A stretch of DNA of 29,853 bases from a virus. A program made the translations under genes and the position numbers. Position 1 is the stretch's first letter. Every line of letters starts with the position of its first letter. The stretch lies in the IMG/VR virus record IMGVR_UViG_3300048033_000253, positions 1 to 29,853 of that record; one strand, given 5' to 3'. The notes under the pieces were generated by a model. It saw only the letters and a program-made list of their open reading frames with translations, did not search any database and had not been told where the DNA came from. Shown here one piece after another: positions 1-7,047 of the stretch.

Positions 1-1
1 G

Positions 2-190
2 GCTAGGGTTGACACTATAGATCAGAGCAATACCAACACGAAGGTATCTTCTGACAGGGTTGAGACAGTTGTCATCAATGAAGTACCCGTTTGGGTTGTT
101 CTCCTTCTGATCCTTGGGTGGCTACTACCTAGTCCACAGGAGATCGCTAGGGTTCTAGTCAAAGTATTCAAGAGGAAAAGTAATGGCTGA
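2..190 (+). CDS. Single-TM membrane protein, holin-like candidate (5' end missing)
   Basis: The reading frame is open from the window edge to a TGA at 188-190, leaving the last 62 residues. A polar segment is followed by one strongly hydrophobic stretch (about residues 29-43, VPVWVVLLLILGWLLP) and a basic tail ending KVFKRKSNG. One TM helix plus a short basic C-terminus at the end of a late operon is what small holins and other lysis-associated membrane proteins look like, and similar proteins recur in marine podoviruses. This is resemblance, not proof: no lysozyme or spanin is visible here to support it. The stop overlaps the next gene by 8 nt, so the two are probably translationally coupled. 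The true start lies outside the window. Confidence 0.6.
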   Translation, partial: ARVDTIDQSNTNTKVSSDRVETVVINEVPVWVVLLLILGWLLPSPQEIARVLVKVFKRKSNG

Positions 191-455
191 CAAAAAGAAG
201 AAAGATTCTAGGCTTGAGAACGCAGGGGTCTCAGGTTATAACAAACCCAAGAAAACCCCAAGTCACCCCACGAAGTCACACGTTGTTGTAGCTAAAGAGG
301 GTGACAAGATTAAGACTATCAGGTTTGGTCAACAGGGTGTCAGTGGGGACAAGAAACCTACAGCTAGGCAGAAGTCCTTTAAGGCTCGTCATGCTAAGAA
401 CATCGCCAAGGGTAAGATGAGTGCAGCCTACTGGGCAGACAAGGTGAAGTGGTAA
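183..455 (+). CDS. DUF6321-like basic protein
   Basis: A 90-residue, very Lys/Arg-rich protein starting MADKKKKDSRLENAGVSGYN and ending AKGKMSAAYWADKVKW. The opening, the central TKSHVVVAKEGDK..IRFGQQGVSG block and the AYWA..VKW ending match my recollection of the DUF6321 family, found in many cyanophages and other marine phages; its function is unknown. The basic composition suggests nucleic-acid association or packing in the virion, which is inference. The start lies inside the upstream membrane-protein gene (8-nt overlap). It is the last gene of the late arm, 18 bp before the terminator that separates the convergent arms. Confidence 0.85.
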   Translation: MADKKKKDSRLENAGVSGYNKPKKTPSHPTKSHVVVAKEGDKIKTIRFGQQGVSGDKKPTARQKSFKARHAKNIAKGKMSAAYWADKVKW

Positions 456-473
456 CAACGAGCAAACACAAAG

Positions 474-503
474 AAGCCCCCAAGGAGAAATCCAAGGGGG
501 CTT
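474..503. terminator. Bidirectional rho-independent terminator between convergent arms
   Basis: AAGCCCCC (474-481) pairs with GGGGGCTT (496-503). An inner GGA/TCC pair closes a GAAA tetraloop (487-490), with a small AA/AA internal loop. On the + strand TTTT follows; on the - strand the stem is followed by TTCTTTGTG. It sits between the last late gene (stop at 455) and the last early gene (stop at 527), where a two-way terminator is expected. Confidence 0.85.
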
Positions 504-526
504 TTGCTTGTCTGAAGAGACTTCTG

Positions 527-739
527 TTACTCGTCAGCTTCCGCATGTTCAATCAGGAAGTCTAGGTAGTGACGGGCTTTCTTTAGGTCTTCAGTACCAT
601 TCTTATACTTCCATCGGGTGACATACTTGACAATGTTACCCTCACAAAAGTCTAACTCATTGGCTAGTATGAAGTCGATAGGTTGGATCGTTTGGATGTG
701 ATAGTGGTCACCTCCTACTTGATGTTTCTTAGCTGTCAT
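527..739 (-). CDS. DUF3310 family protein
   Basis: 70 residues from the chosen ATG, beginning MTAKKHQVGGDHY. The VGGDHY..I..IQPIDFI block and the later GNIVKYVTRWKYKNGTEDLKKARHYLD match DUF3310, a small phage family sometimes labelled 'nucleotide kinase' in databases without good evidence. A longer in-frame start exists at 769, but the ATG at 739 has an AAGGAGG ribosome site 5 nt upstream and begins where the family normally begins. It overlaps the PhoH stop by 4 nt (ATGA). It is the last gene of the early arm, before the terminator at 474-503. Confidence 0.85.
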   Translation of the reverse strand: MTAKKHQVGGDHYHIQTIQPIDFILANELDFCEGNIVKYVTRWKYKNGTEDLKKARHYLDFLIEHAEADE

Positions 740-1446
740 AGTCCCTCCTTGAGAAAAGTACGTACCCACATAGCTGTGATGTCAGACCTTACGATATCCT
801 CAATGCCAAACTCAATGATTGGCACTGGCAGTTGGTGCTTCTTAGCAAGATGAATAACCTTTGTCAACCCATCAGCTTCCTTAAGGTCTGACTGTTGTAC
901 GTCACCATTGAGAACGATAGTTGTACCCTCACCTACCCGTGTCAACAACATCTTCAACTCATGGGTGGTGATGTTCTGTGTCTCGTCTACAATAATAAAG
1001 GCGTTATCAAAGCTACGTCCACGCATGAGGGCCAGTGGGGCCATCTCAATGTTACCGTTCTTAATGCCAGTCTCAACTGCTCCTTTACCAAGATGCTTCT
1101 CCAATACGTCTAGCACAGGCAAGGCCCACGGCATAGTCTTCTCTGTCAAGTCCCCTTTGAGGAACCCTAGCTCCTTACCTACGGCAACGTGAGGTCTTGT
1201 GATGACGATCTTATCAATCTCTTTCGTCGTGTAGAGGTCGGAAGCATAAGTCGCAGTAACATACGTCTTCCCAGTACCCGCAGGCCCAAGGATAAAGACT
1301 TGGCGGCTTGTCTTAAGGGCATCAATGAGGTCTTTCTGTTTGTCAGTACGAGGCACTAGGCCTGATGTTTTCTTTGCTGATGCACCCTTGTATGTAGTCT
1401 TGCGTCGAGTACGTGATTGCTTCTTGGGTGGCTCAAGATCACTCAT
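736..1446 (-). CDS. phoH: PhoH-like P-loop ATPase
   Basis: 236 residues. After a basic N-terminal tail (1-35) comes a PhoH-type ATPase: Walker A GPAGTGKT at 54-61, the VITRPHV..GKELGFLKGD block (81-99), Walker B FIIVDETQN at 150-158, and the LNGDVQQSDL segment (179-188) typical of PhoH. The family hydrolyses ATP and is linked to RNA metabolism and phosphate stress in bacteria; its phage role is unsettled. phoH is very common in marine phages and is used as a marker gene. It overlaps the upstream nuclease gene and the downstream DUF3310 gene by 4 nt each, so it belongs to the same early operon. Confidence 0.95.
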   Translation of the reverse strand: MSDLEPPKKQSRTRRKTTYKGASAKKTSGLVPRTDKQKDLIDALKTSRQVFILGPAGTGKTYVTATYASDLYTTKEIDKIVITRPHVAVGKELGFLKGDLTEKTMPWALPVLDVLEKHLGKGAVETGIKNGNIEMAPLALMRGRSFDNAFIIVDETQNITTHELKMLLTRVGEGTTIVLNGDVQQSDLKEADGLTKVIHLAKKHQLPVPIIEFGIEDIVRSDITAMWVRTFLKEGL

Positions 1447-1895
1447 AGTACGACTAGCTCCGCTTGTGTGTATGGGATGTGAAAGAACTGTTCACCCTTC
1501 TGGATGTAACGACCCTTGGCTTCCTTAAGACTTTCCTGTGTTAGCAGGGTGTCCTTGATGCGCCATGCCTGCTTGAAGTCAGGACGAAAGATGTAGAAGT
1601 TAAGCACACTGAACAAGTCTGTCTTATGTTTGTCAAGAAGTCTCTGCTTACGTTCTGGGATACGTATCTCAGTCCAGTCTGTAGGCCAGTCAGCCTTCCA
1701 TGCTGTCTTAACTTCACACTCATTGAAGTATGTGACACCATTCTTTTGTGACACCAAGTCAACATTGAAGTTCTCTTCGTTTGACACAACAGTGTGACCC
1801 TTTGCTTCGAGATAGATCAACAATGCGGTACGTGCTGGTGTGTCATACGCCTCGTATAGTGCTCGACTGAATTGCTTACGAACTGCTTGTGACAT
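1443..1895 (-). CDS. Putative PD-(D/E)XK-type nuclease
   Basis: 150 residues from the ATG at 1895, which has AAGGAG 7-8 nt upstream; an in-frame start at 1949 would extend it deeper into the glutaredoxin gene and has weaker support. I do not recognise a named family. The pattern FNVDL (Asp46) followed by YFNECEVK (Glu59, Glu61, Lys63) has the Asp...Glu-x-Lys layout of the PD-(D/E)XK nuclease core, preceded by a helical segment (ARTALLIYLEAKGH) as in restriction-endonuclease-like folds. A DNA-processing role fits its place among replication genes. T7-type endonuclease I is encoded separately at 4855-5235, so this would be an additional nuclease. Fold assignment is inference from the motif alone. 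Confidence 0.7.
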   Translation of the reverse strand: MSQAVRKQFSRALYEAYDTPARTALLIYLEAKGHTVVSNEENFNVDLVSQKNGVTYFNECEVKTAWKADWPTDWTEIRIPERKQRLLDKHKTDLFSVLNFYIFRPDFKQAWRIKDTLLTQESLKEAKGRYIQKGEQFFHIPYTQAELVVL

Positions 1896-2115
1896 TGAAG
1901 TACTCCTTAAGTTCTGTGTAACCACCAATAAGTTTGCCATCGGGGTCAATGATCTGTGGGACTGTAGTGTACCCCGCCTGCTTAAGCAAAGTCAACACCC
2001 ACTTCTTCTCAGGGTCTTGAACATTAATGACCCTGAACTGTTTGTCAGCCCCTACGAGCAGAGCCTTAGCTGTGTCACAGAAGTTGCACTGGTTCTTTGT
2101 GATGATTGTGTACAT
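1876..2115 (-). CDS. Glutaredoxin-like thiol oxidoreductase
   Basis: 79 residues from the ATG at 2115, starting MYTIITKNQCNFCDTAKALL. The redox motif is Cys-Asn-Phe-Cys (10-13), followed by the cis-proline TVPQI and the GGYTEL glutathione-site segment, all in normal glutaredoxin positions and spacing; 75-85 residues is usual. A longer start at 2163 adds a hydrophobic leader and lacks a convincing ribosome site, while the chosen ATG has GGAAAG upstream. The gene directly follows the ribonucleotide reductase gene (stop at 2181), so its likely job is to return electrons to that enzyme's active-site cysteines. It overlaps the nuclease gene by 20 nt. Confidence 0.88.
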   Translation of the reverse strand: MYTIITKNQCNFCDTAKALLVGADKQFRVINVQDPEKKWVLTLLKQAGYTTVPQIIDPDGKLIGGYTELKEYFNVTSSS

Positions 2116-2180
2116 TATGACTTTCCATATGTGATATGCGAGGTAGGTGAGCAGTTTATACACATGCTCAGGTGTTAGTT

Positions 2181-4085
2181 TTACGTCAAGTCAACAATCT
2201 CACAGCTATCACCAGAACATGCCAATGTCTGACTTCCTGCTGTGTTATCCTCAACCTCATACTCTGAAAGTTTACTCCAGTCAATACCTGAAGGCATACA
2301 GGAAAGAAGAAACTCATAGTCACTCTTGCCTACCTCTTGGTATGGTGCTTGCTGGTATGTGTGTTCGTTATACGGTAGGAATGACACACCTGACATTTCG
2401 TCAAAGTGTTTGTATACGAAAGCACCAACCTCAAGCCACTCGTTAGACTTCACATTGATAGTGACAGATGGCTTATGTTCACACCAGCTACGTTGGTAAG
2501 CTAGCCACATCTCAAGCTGTTCAATAGCTGTCATGTCTGCCGTTGTAACTGCACCAGCTGGGGCCTTCATAGGGAAACTGAACACAACTGTTTGGTCTGG
2601 CTTCATAACACAGGGTTCACTTGGGATACCCTGATCCTTCATAAACTGCGTCAGAGGGTCTTTGATATCTCCCCTGACAGTACGTACGTAATACTCTGAG
2701 TGACGAGCATGAATACCAGAAGCACTGTCAACAAGCTGGGATACAGTACCACTAGGTTTAACACAAGTGATAGCAGTAGAAGCAGGGATACCAAGGCGTT
2801 CAGCCCACTCAGCGTTCGTAGCCACTGCGATAGTTTTAAGGTGTTCAAGGGTCTTCTCCAATCCATTGTTCTTGGTTGTCATTAGGGGGTTGTCCATGAT
2901 GCCTGTAAGGCTGACACCTAGGAGACGTTCTTCTTCTGTGTTCTTCTGCCAAATCTTACGGAGGTATGGGAACTTCGTGAAGCTTGACTGGATAGTACCA
3001 AGGATAGTCGCAAGTTTAACCTTACGTTCCAGTGTGTCAACCGTGTCTGTTGCACGTACGACAACCTCAGTAAGGTTACAGAACTGGTATGGACGCAGGA
3101 TGATCTCTGAGCAGGGGTTAGTACCGAACTCATAGCTGTCATCACGACGACCGTTCTTAGCTGCCTGCTTCTTAGAGGCCTGACGGTTAAAGACACCACG
3201 TTCTCCTGAGCCTGACTCAACGAGTGCCATCCACTCACGCATGAAGGACATGCTGTCAGGTTTCTCAGTGTAGCTTACAGAGTTGTTAGCCAAGGCTCGT
3301 TGTGGATCATTCTCCCACCATGAACCTGACTTAGCATGACGCATACGGTCATCACTCAGGTTTGACAGAGAGATCATAGCTGACCTACGCACACCACCAA
3401 CAACTACTACTTCACCAATCTTACACATTACATCGTGGCACTCAAGTGAACTAAGCTTACGGCCTTGTGCTTCCTTGAAGGTACGGATGACAAAGTTAAA
3501 CAGGTCAACCAGTGGTGCTGGGCCTGAGGCACGGCCACCGAATGTCTTAAGTTTAGCACCAGCTGGACGTACACGGCTTACGTCCCACTTAGGAATCTCT
3601 CCACTATACAGGAGTGCAATCACTTGACGCAGTGCCTTGGCCCAACCTTCCTTGCTGTCCTTAACGACAATGGTTGTATCACTCTCGAAAAGCTCAGGTA
3701 CTTCTGGAAGCTTTGACACAAACTGACGTTCAACTGAGAAGCCTACTCCTGTGCCACATAGAAGGATGAACATAGCTTCATCGAAGGACTTGGGGTCATC
3801 CACTGGAAGGTACGAGCAGTTGTATCCTGCTGTGTTGTCACGCTCCAAGGCTGGACCAGCTGTCATCAGGGCCCGCATAGAGGGCATGACCTCAAGGTTA
3901 AGGATAGCATCACGAATGGACTGTGTGTAGCTGTCATCACCAGCCTTAGGCTTAAGGATGTTGTCAACGTAACGGTCTACAGTCTCACCCCATGTCTCAC
4001 GACGACCCTCATCGTCTAGCCAACGGGCATAACGTGAGGTTGCAATGAATGTTTGGTAGTCCGTAGGGAGGTAGTTATCTGTCAT
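2181..4085 (-). CDS. Adenosylcobalamin-dependent ribonucleoside-triphosphate reductase (class II, monomeric)
   Basis: 634 residues from the ATG at 4085 (AAGGA 7-8 nt upstream); an earlier in-frame ATG at 4124 would overlap the MazG gene more. It converts ribonucleotides to deoxyribonucleotides using a coenzyme B12 thiyl radical. The radical loop NPCSE is at 323-327 (Cys325, Glu327), with partner redox cysteines at 90 and 336 and a C-terminal shuttle pair CSGDSC (623, 628). The Cys325-to-Cys336 and C-terminal Cys spacings match the Lactobacillus leichmannii enzyme (408/419 and 731/736). It is about 100 residues shorter than that enzyme (739). The B12 requirement suggests a host that makes or imports cobalamin, as many marine Rhodobacteraceae do. 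A glutaredoxin gene follows and a MazG-like gene precedes it. Confidence 0.96.
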   Translation of the reverse strand: MTDNYLPTDYQTFIATSRYARWLDDEGRRETWGETVDRYVDNILKPKAGDDSYTQSIRDAILNLEVMPSMRALMTAGPALERDNTAGYNCSYLPVDDPKSFDEAMFILLCGTGVGFSVERQFVSKLPEVPELFESDTTIVVKDSKEGWAKALRQVIALLYSGEIPKWDVSRVRPAGAKLKTFGGRASGPAPLVDLFNFVIRTFKEAQGRKLSSLECHDVMCKIGEVVVVGGVRRSAMISLSNLSDDRMRHAKSGSWWENDPQRALANNSVSYTEKPDSMSFMREWMALVESGSGERGVFNRQASKKQAAKNGRRDDSYEFGTNPCSEIILRPYQFCNLTEVVVRATDTVDTLERKVKLATILGTIQSSFTKFPYLRKIWQKNTEEERLLGVSLTGIMDNPLMTTKNNGLEKTLEHLKTIAVATNAEWAERLGIPASTAITCVKPSGTVSQLVDSASGIHARHSEYYVRTVRGDIKDPLTQFMKDQGIPSEPCVMKPDQTVVFSFPMKAPAGAVTTADMTAIEQLEMWLAYQRSWCEHKPSVTINVKSNEWLEVGAFVYKHFDEMSGVSFLPYNEHTYQQAPYQEVGKSDYEFLLSCMPSGIDWSKLSEYEVEDNTAGSQTLACSGDSCEIVDLT

Positions 4086-4461
4086 CGCCTGATCCTTTAA
4101 GTGTTCCACGGGCTTCACGCCCATCTAGTTTTTCTACGTTCATCTTAATGAGCATCTTCAAACTGCCGTTGTAGTAGTTAGCCAAGGCTGTAGTGTAGAA
4201 GAGTACGTCACCTAGTTCCTTAAGTATTTCCTGATTGTTGAAACGTGTGTCATCTCGTATGAGCTTCTTGATCTTCTCAGCTACTTCACCCGCTTCACCT
4301 ACAAGACCCAAGATGTTCTCAACCAAACGGTCGTCACCCTCAGTCATAATCTTGTCTTCAACCCAGCTAGAATAAGTAGCATAAGGATCAAAGTCCCTCT
4401 GCTCTAGTTCGTAGGACGCATCGTAGTATCCCATCTCATCTAGTGTACCTCCTGTAATCAT
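4075..4461 (-). CDS. MazG-like nucleotide pyrophosphohydrolase
   Basis: 128 residues. The MazG/all-alpha NTP pyrophosphatase metal-binding pattern is visible: GEAGEVAEKIKK (Glu56, Glu59, Glu62) and, about 20 residues later, KELGDVLFY (Glu82, Asp85). The family hydrolyses NTPs or dNTPs to monophosphates; in marine phages it has been proposed to alter (p)ppGpp or to clean or recycle nucleotide pools. The N-terminal 30 or so residues (rich in Tyr, Asp, Glu) lie outside the conserved core. The ATG overlaps the upstream gene's stop by 4 nt and the 3' end overlaps the ribonucleotide reductase start by 11 nt, consistent with joint expression of nucleotide genes. Confidence 0.88.
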   Translation of the reverse strand: MITGGTLDEMGYYDASYELEQRDFDPYATYSSWVEDKIMTEGDDRLVENILGLVGEAGEVAEKIKKLIRDDTRFNNQEILKELGDVLFYTTALANYYNGSLKMLIKMNVEKLDGREARGTLKGSGDDR

Positions 4462-4643
4462 TCTTCAAGTTCCTTCCAGTATTCCATCTCTGCGTCTGTG
4501 TTGAAGTAATCCTCTAGGTCAATGAGACCTTCGTCAACTAAGAACTGGATGACAAACTCTTCAAGTATGTCGTTCTGCTCCAGAAGTTCCAAGAGGCCGA
4601 AGTTCTCCACCAGAGCTCTTATCCTACTCTCTAGGTCAAACAT
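4458..4643 (-). CDS. Small acidic hypothetical protein
   Basis: 61 residues, strongly acidic and apparently all-helical (FDLESRIRALVENFGLLELLEQNDILEEF...), with 20 Asp or Glu residues and few basic ones. I do not recognise a family. It is supported as a gene by position: its start overlaps the previous stop as TAATG and its stop overlaps the MazG start as ATGA. Small acidic early proteins of lytic phages often bind and inhibit host proteins or mimic DNA, but nothing here shows that specifically. Confidence 0.7.
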   Translation of the reverse strand: MFDLESRIRALVENFGLLELLEQNDILEEFVIQFLVDEGLIDLEDYFNTDAEMEYWKELEE

Positions 4644-4858
4644 TAGTTTAGGTTTCCCCCTGATTCTTCAAGCTCAATAGCTTCTTCCATAGCCTCCAAG
4701 GTCTCCTGTATCCTGACCTTGAAGAGGTAAGCATCCTCGAGTGTTTCATGGGAAAGCTCTACGAAAGTAGGGTCACCATCTTCATCAATAGCTAGACAGA
4801 CAGAGATGTTACCATCCTTTGTGTCATAAGGCCCTGCGATATACTCAATGATGTTCAT
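4643..4858 (-). CDS. Small acidic hypothetical protein
   Basis: 71 residues starting MNIIEYIAGPYDTKDGNISVCLAIDEDGD. The first half reads as beta strands around the CLAIDEDGDPTFVEL segment; the second half is a helix rich in Glu (VRIQETLEAMEEAIELEESGG). No family recognised. The start overlaps the endonuclease I stop (ATGA) and the stop overlaps the next start (TAATG), so it is a real member of the early operon. No membrane segment, signal or cysteine motif. Confidence 0.7.
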   Translation of the reverse strand: MNIIEYIAGPYDTKDGNISVCLAIDEDGDPTFVELSHETLEDAYLFKVRIQETLEAMEEAIELEESGGNLN

Positions 4859-5235
4859 TTAGGTGTCTTCCTTTTCTTCTCTTTGATCCATTCAAGGGGT
4901 ATAGTTTCTTTAGCGTAGAGGAAGCCATGTTTGTCACACCATTGGGCATAGGTTGACTTAGCTCCTTTAGATAACTTGGCTTGTGGATTTGAGAACACGA
5001 AGCGTATGTCAAGCTCAGGGTGCTGCTCCTTAACTGACAGATGTTTGAACCTATCGGCAGCTGTGAAGCGACCCTTAGTCTCAATGATGATGCCGTTGGG
5101 TAACTCAAAGTCAGGGGTGTAGGTCTTGTTCCTGTTGTCACGCCAAGGTATCTTAAGCTTCTCATACTTGAAGTCAACCTTAAGCTTCTTCAGGTATGTT
5201 ACCGTACGTGCCTCAAGTCCTGATCTGGTTCTCAT
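4855..5235 (-). CDS. T7-type endonuclease I (Holliday junction resolvase)
   Basis: 126 residues from the ATG at 5235, which overlaps the exonuclease stop by 4 nt; a GTG five codons earlier is less likely. It resolves branched DNA and, in T7, helps degrade host DNA and process replication intermediates. Catalytic residues correspond to T7 gp3: Glu8 (in SGLEAR), Asp42 in YTPDFELPNG, Glu52 and Lys54 in IIETKG. The 10-residue Asp-Glu and 2-residue Glu-Lys spacings equal those of T7 (55/65/67). T7 gp3 has 149 residues; this is slightly shorter. The protein is basic and the neighbouring gene encodes the exonuclease, as expected for a replication/recombination pair. Confidence 0.95.
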   Translation of the reverse strand: MRTRSGLEARTVTYLKKLKVDFKYEKLKIPWRDNRNKTYTPDFELPNGIIIETKGRFTAADRFKHLSVKEQHPELDIRFVFSNPQAKLSKGAKSTYAQWCDKHGFLYAKETIPLEWIKEKKRKTPK

Positions 5236-5924
5236 TCTGGTGGCTCCCACATCTGACCTACACTGCGTCTAAGCCAGAGCAGCCTAGCGTTCTCCATAAG
5301 CCAATCAAGGTCGTTATCATACGTCAAGAGACAAGTATTGTAAAGCTCTTTCTCAGTCTTACAGTCAGAAAGTATTGCCTTGGCTTTCACTGGGCCGATA
5401 CCTTTGCAACCCTTGATGTTGTCCACTGTGTCACCCGTTAGCAGCTGAGTGTAGAAGAACTTCAAACCTTCGAAGTCTCTTACAGTTTTGTGTACCTTGG
5501 TGACAGGGTTGAAGTGGTTACAGGGTAGCTGAAGCATGTCCTTGTCTATCGAAATGACAATGGCATTAGGGCCATACTCAGTTGACCAGATACCTAGGAG
5601 GTCATCAGCTTCCTCACCGTCTGACACAATGGCTGACCAGTTGTCAATCATGTGTTGCCTTACGTCCTCTAGGTGCTCAGGTCTCTCAGCATTCTTACGG
5701 TTACCCTTGTAGGGGTGAGTGACTGCAACATCATAACGAAAGTTCTCCTTGCCTGTAAGGAAAACTTGGTGGTCATCATCCGTCCAGTCCCATGACACCT
5801 CGTGAAGGGCCTGCTCAAGGAAGTCGTCAACCTTGTCAATGGCCTCCTCTAGGTCATCCCCTTGGGCTGAGAAGGCTGCACGGTAGGCGAAGGGATCACC
5901 GTCGATTAGATAAGGTTTACTCAT
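5232..5924 (-). CDS. 5'-3' exonuclease (FEN/T7 gp6-like)
   Basis: 230 residues. Motifs in order: N-terminal LIDGDPFAYR with metal ligands Asp8 and Asp10; GEEADDLLG at 103-111; SIDKDMLQL at 125-133; and the helix-three-turn-helix GDTVDNIKGCKGIGPVKA (164-181) that holds DNA. This is the 5' nuclease fold shared by the N-terminal domain of DNA polymerase I, T4 RNase H and T7 gp6. In T7-like phages it removes RNA primers, degrades host DNA and creates 3' tails for concatemer formation. It ends in an ATGA overlap with endonuclease I. The phage polymerase (9314-11219) carries no 5' nuclease domain, so this protein supplies it separately. Confidence 0.95.
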   Translation of the reverse strand: MSKPYLIDGDPFAYRAAFSAQGDDLEEAIDKVDDFLEQALHEVSWDWTDDDHQVFLTGKENFRYDVAVTHPYKGNRKNAERPEHLEDVRQHMIDNWSAIVSDGEEADDLLGIWSTEYGPNAIVISIDKDMLQLPCNHFNPVTKVHKTVRDFEGLKFFYTQLLTGDTVDNIKGCKGIGPVKAKAILSDCKTEKELYNTCLLTYDNDLDWLMENARLLWLRRSVGQMWEPPE

Positions 5925-6123
5925 TGTCTAATTCCTTTCCTAGGATGCTATCGAATACATAGTCTACGTTAGTACCAGTAGCTCCACAGAATATCAGGAG
6001 CTTCAACCCTAGCTCCTGTGCTAGTGCTGCTGTGGTGTCATCCATGTCGAACTCTACCGTAGCACTACCGTCCTCGTGTTCAGTTAGGTTTGTCACCTTC
6101 ATGTGTCCTACTTCGTTAGTCAT
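5917..6123 (-). CDS. Small hypothetical protein
   Basis: 68 residues. The segment MKVTNLTEHEDGSATVEFDMDD (from residue 8) resembles a short protein common in marine phages that I know only as hypothetical. Two starts are plausible: the ATG at 6123 with AAGGAC 5 nt upstream, overlapping the preceding stop by 4 nt, and the ATG at 6102 with AGGAC close by. I kept the longer form. No catalytic motif, membrane segment or cysteine pair is visible. It overlaps the start of the exonuclease gene by 8 nt, so the two are likely translated together. Confidence 0.72.
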   Translation of the reverse strand: MTNEVGHMKVTNLTEHEDGSATVEFDMDDTTAALAQELGLKLLIFCGATGTNVDYVFDSILGKELDNE

Positions 6124-6407
6124 AGTAAGTCCTTATCCATCTCAGCTAATGCAATCAAGAAGTTCTCCTGTAGCAAAGCCTGTTGTACACCACGGGTAAT
6201 CTCTCTCCAAGAGATGTGCCCTAGTTGTTGTGGTCCTTCTGGTGTATCATCAATGAGCCAGATACCTAGCTCGTCGGTGTCAAGTGTAAGGTTTAACAAG
6301 GGGTCTTCCTTATTAAAGGTTCCGTCCGTATGCTTAGTCATGGCCGCACAACCATCTCCTGATGGACAATCCAGTGGCTCTCTGCATGAGGGGCAAATGT
6401 CATCCAT
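6120..6407 (-). CDS. Hypothetical protein with N-terminal Cys cluster
   Basis: 95 residues from the ATG at 6407, preferred over the ATG at 6419 because GGAGG lies 5-6 nt before it and none precedes the other. The N-terminus MDDICPSCREPLDCPSGDGC has Cys at 5, 8, 14 and 20, which could form a small zinc knuckle. The remainder is acidic (LLNLTLDTDELGIWLIDDTPEGPQQLG) followed by a helical region. No family recognised; zinc binding is inference. It sits in the run of small unknowns between ThyX and the exonuclease. Confidence 0.7.
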   Translation of the reverse strand: MDDICPSCREPLDCPSGDGCAAMTKHTDGTFNKEDPLLNLTLDTDELGIWLIDDTPEGPQQLGHISWREITRGVQQALLQENFLIALAEMDKDLL

Positions 6408-6408
6408 A

Positions 6409-6648
6409 TTATCCTCCATAATAGTCGATCACACGATCTAGTGCTCCTATGTCTTCTACAAGGCTTTCCCAGTCCTGCGCTTCAGCACTAGACCAGAGGC
6501 CCTTGCGGTCACGTTTAGCCTCAATCTGTTCAAGCATCTCTGCACAAGTATCACGAGAGCTTTGCAGTGCATTCCACACAATCTCATTTATGATTTCTAC
6601 TGCTGCGTCTGTTTGTAGTACACTTAGCATTACGTTTTTAACGTCCAT
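6409..6648 (-). CDS. Small helical hypothetical protein
   Basis: 79 residues, mostly helical and acidic (MDVKNVMLSVLQTDAAVEII...; ending LVEDIGALDRVIDYYGG). GGAG lies 7 nt before the ATG. The stop TAA is one base before the next start, and its last codons supply that gene's ribosome site. No recognised family and no catalytic or membrane motifs. Regular heptad-like hydrophobics in the middle (SRDTCAEMLEQIEAKRD) allow a short coiled coil. Confidence 0.65.
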   Translation of the reverse strand: MDVKNVMLSVLQTDAAVEIINEIVWNALQSSRDTCAEMLEQIEAKRDRKGLWSSAEAQDWESLVEDIGALDRVIDYYGG

Positions 6649-6753
6649 AGTTGTTCTCCGTCTTTTGCGTGTTTGTAGTACGTGTAAGTCATAACGGCTG
6701 AATATGTCTTACGAAGCTCACATTCTCCTTACTGTTTGCGGTAAATACGGGTG

Positions 6754-7047
6754 CTAATCTCCGCATTTGCTTGGTCGTTTACCTTTAACGGTAAGCATCC
6801 AATCGTTGAAGTCAGATGTAGCCATGAAGTCCTGCAAGATACGTTCAATAGCCCACAGTAGGTCTTCATCTACACCCATGTCCATCCCACCCTCGTCCTT
6901 AACGGGTACTGAGCATAGGTTGTAATACTTCATCAGGCTACACACTACAATCTCTTCTTCGAAGTCATCCTCTAGGTCACGCAACATACGGCTAAAGCGG
7001 TCTGTGACCTTATTAGCTGCGCTGCGGGTTACGTTGTAGTCACTCAT
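6754..7047 (-). CDS. Hypothetical acidic protein
   Basis: 97 residues: MSDYNVTRSAANKVTDRFSRMLRDLEDDFEEEIVVCSLMKYYNL... then an acidic middle and a helical end (LLWAIERILQDFMATSDFNDWMLTVKGKRPSKCGD). A GGAG ribosome site lies about 9 nt upstream and the gene overlaps its upstream neighbour by 8 nt. No family recognised. It is followed by a 105-nt gap, one of the few in the early arm, which holds no convincing gene. Confidence 0.68.
   Translation of the reverse strand: MSDYNVTRSAANKVTDRFSRMLRDLEDDFEEEIVVCSLMKYYNLCSVPVKDEGGMDMGVDEDLLWAIERILQDFMATSDFNDWMLTVKGKRPSKCGD

Noticed and set aside
6630-6692. 20-codon reverse frame MTYTYYKHAKDGEQLWTLKT
   Set aside because: No ribosome site of its own and too short to call as a gene; kept only as part of the start-stop observation.
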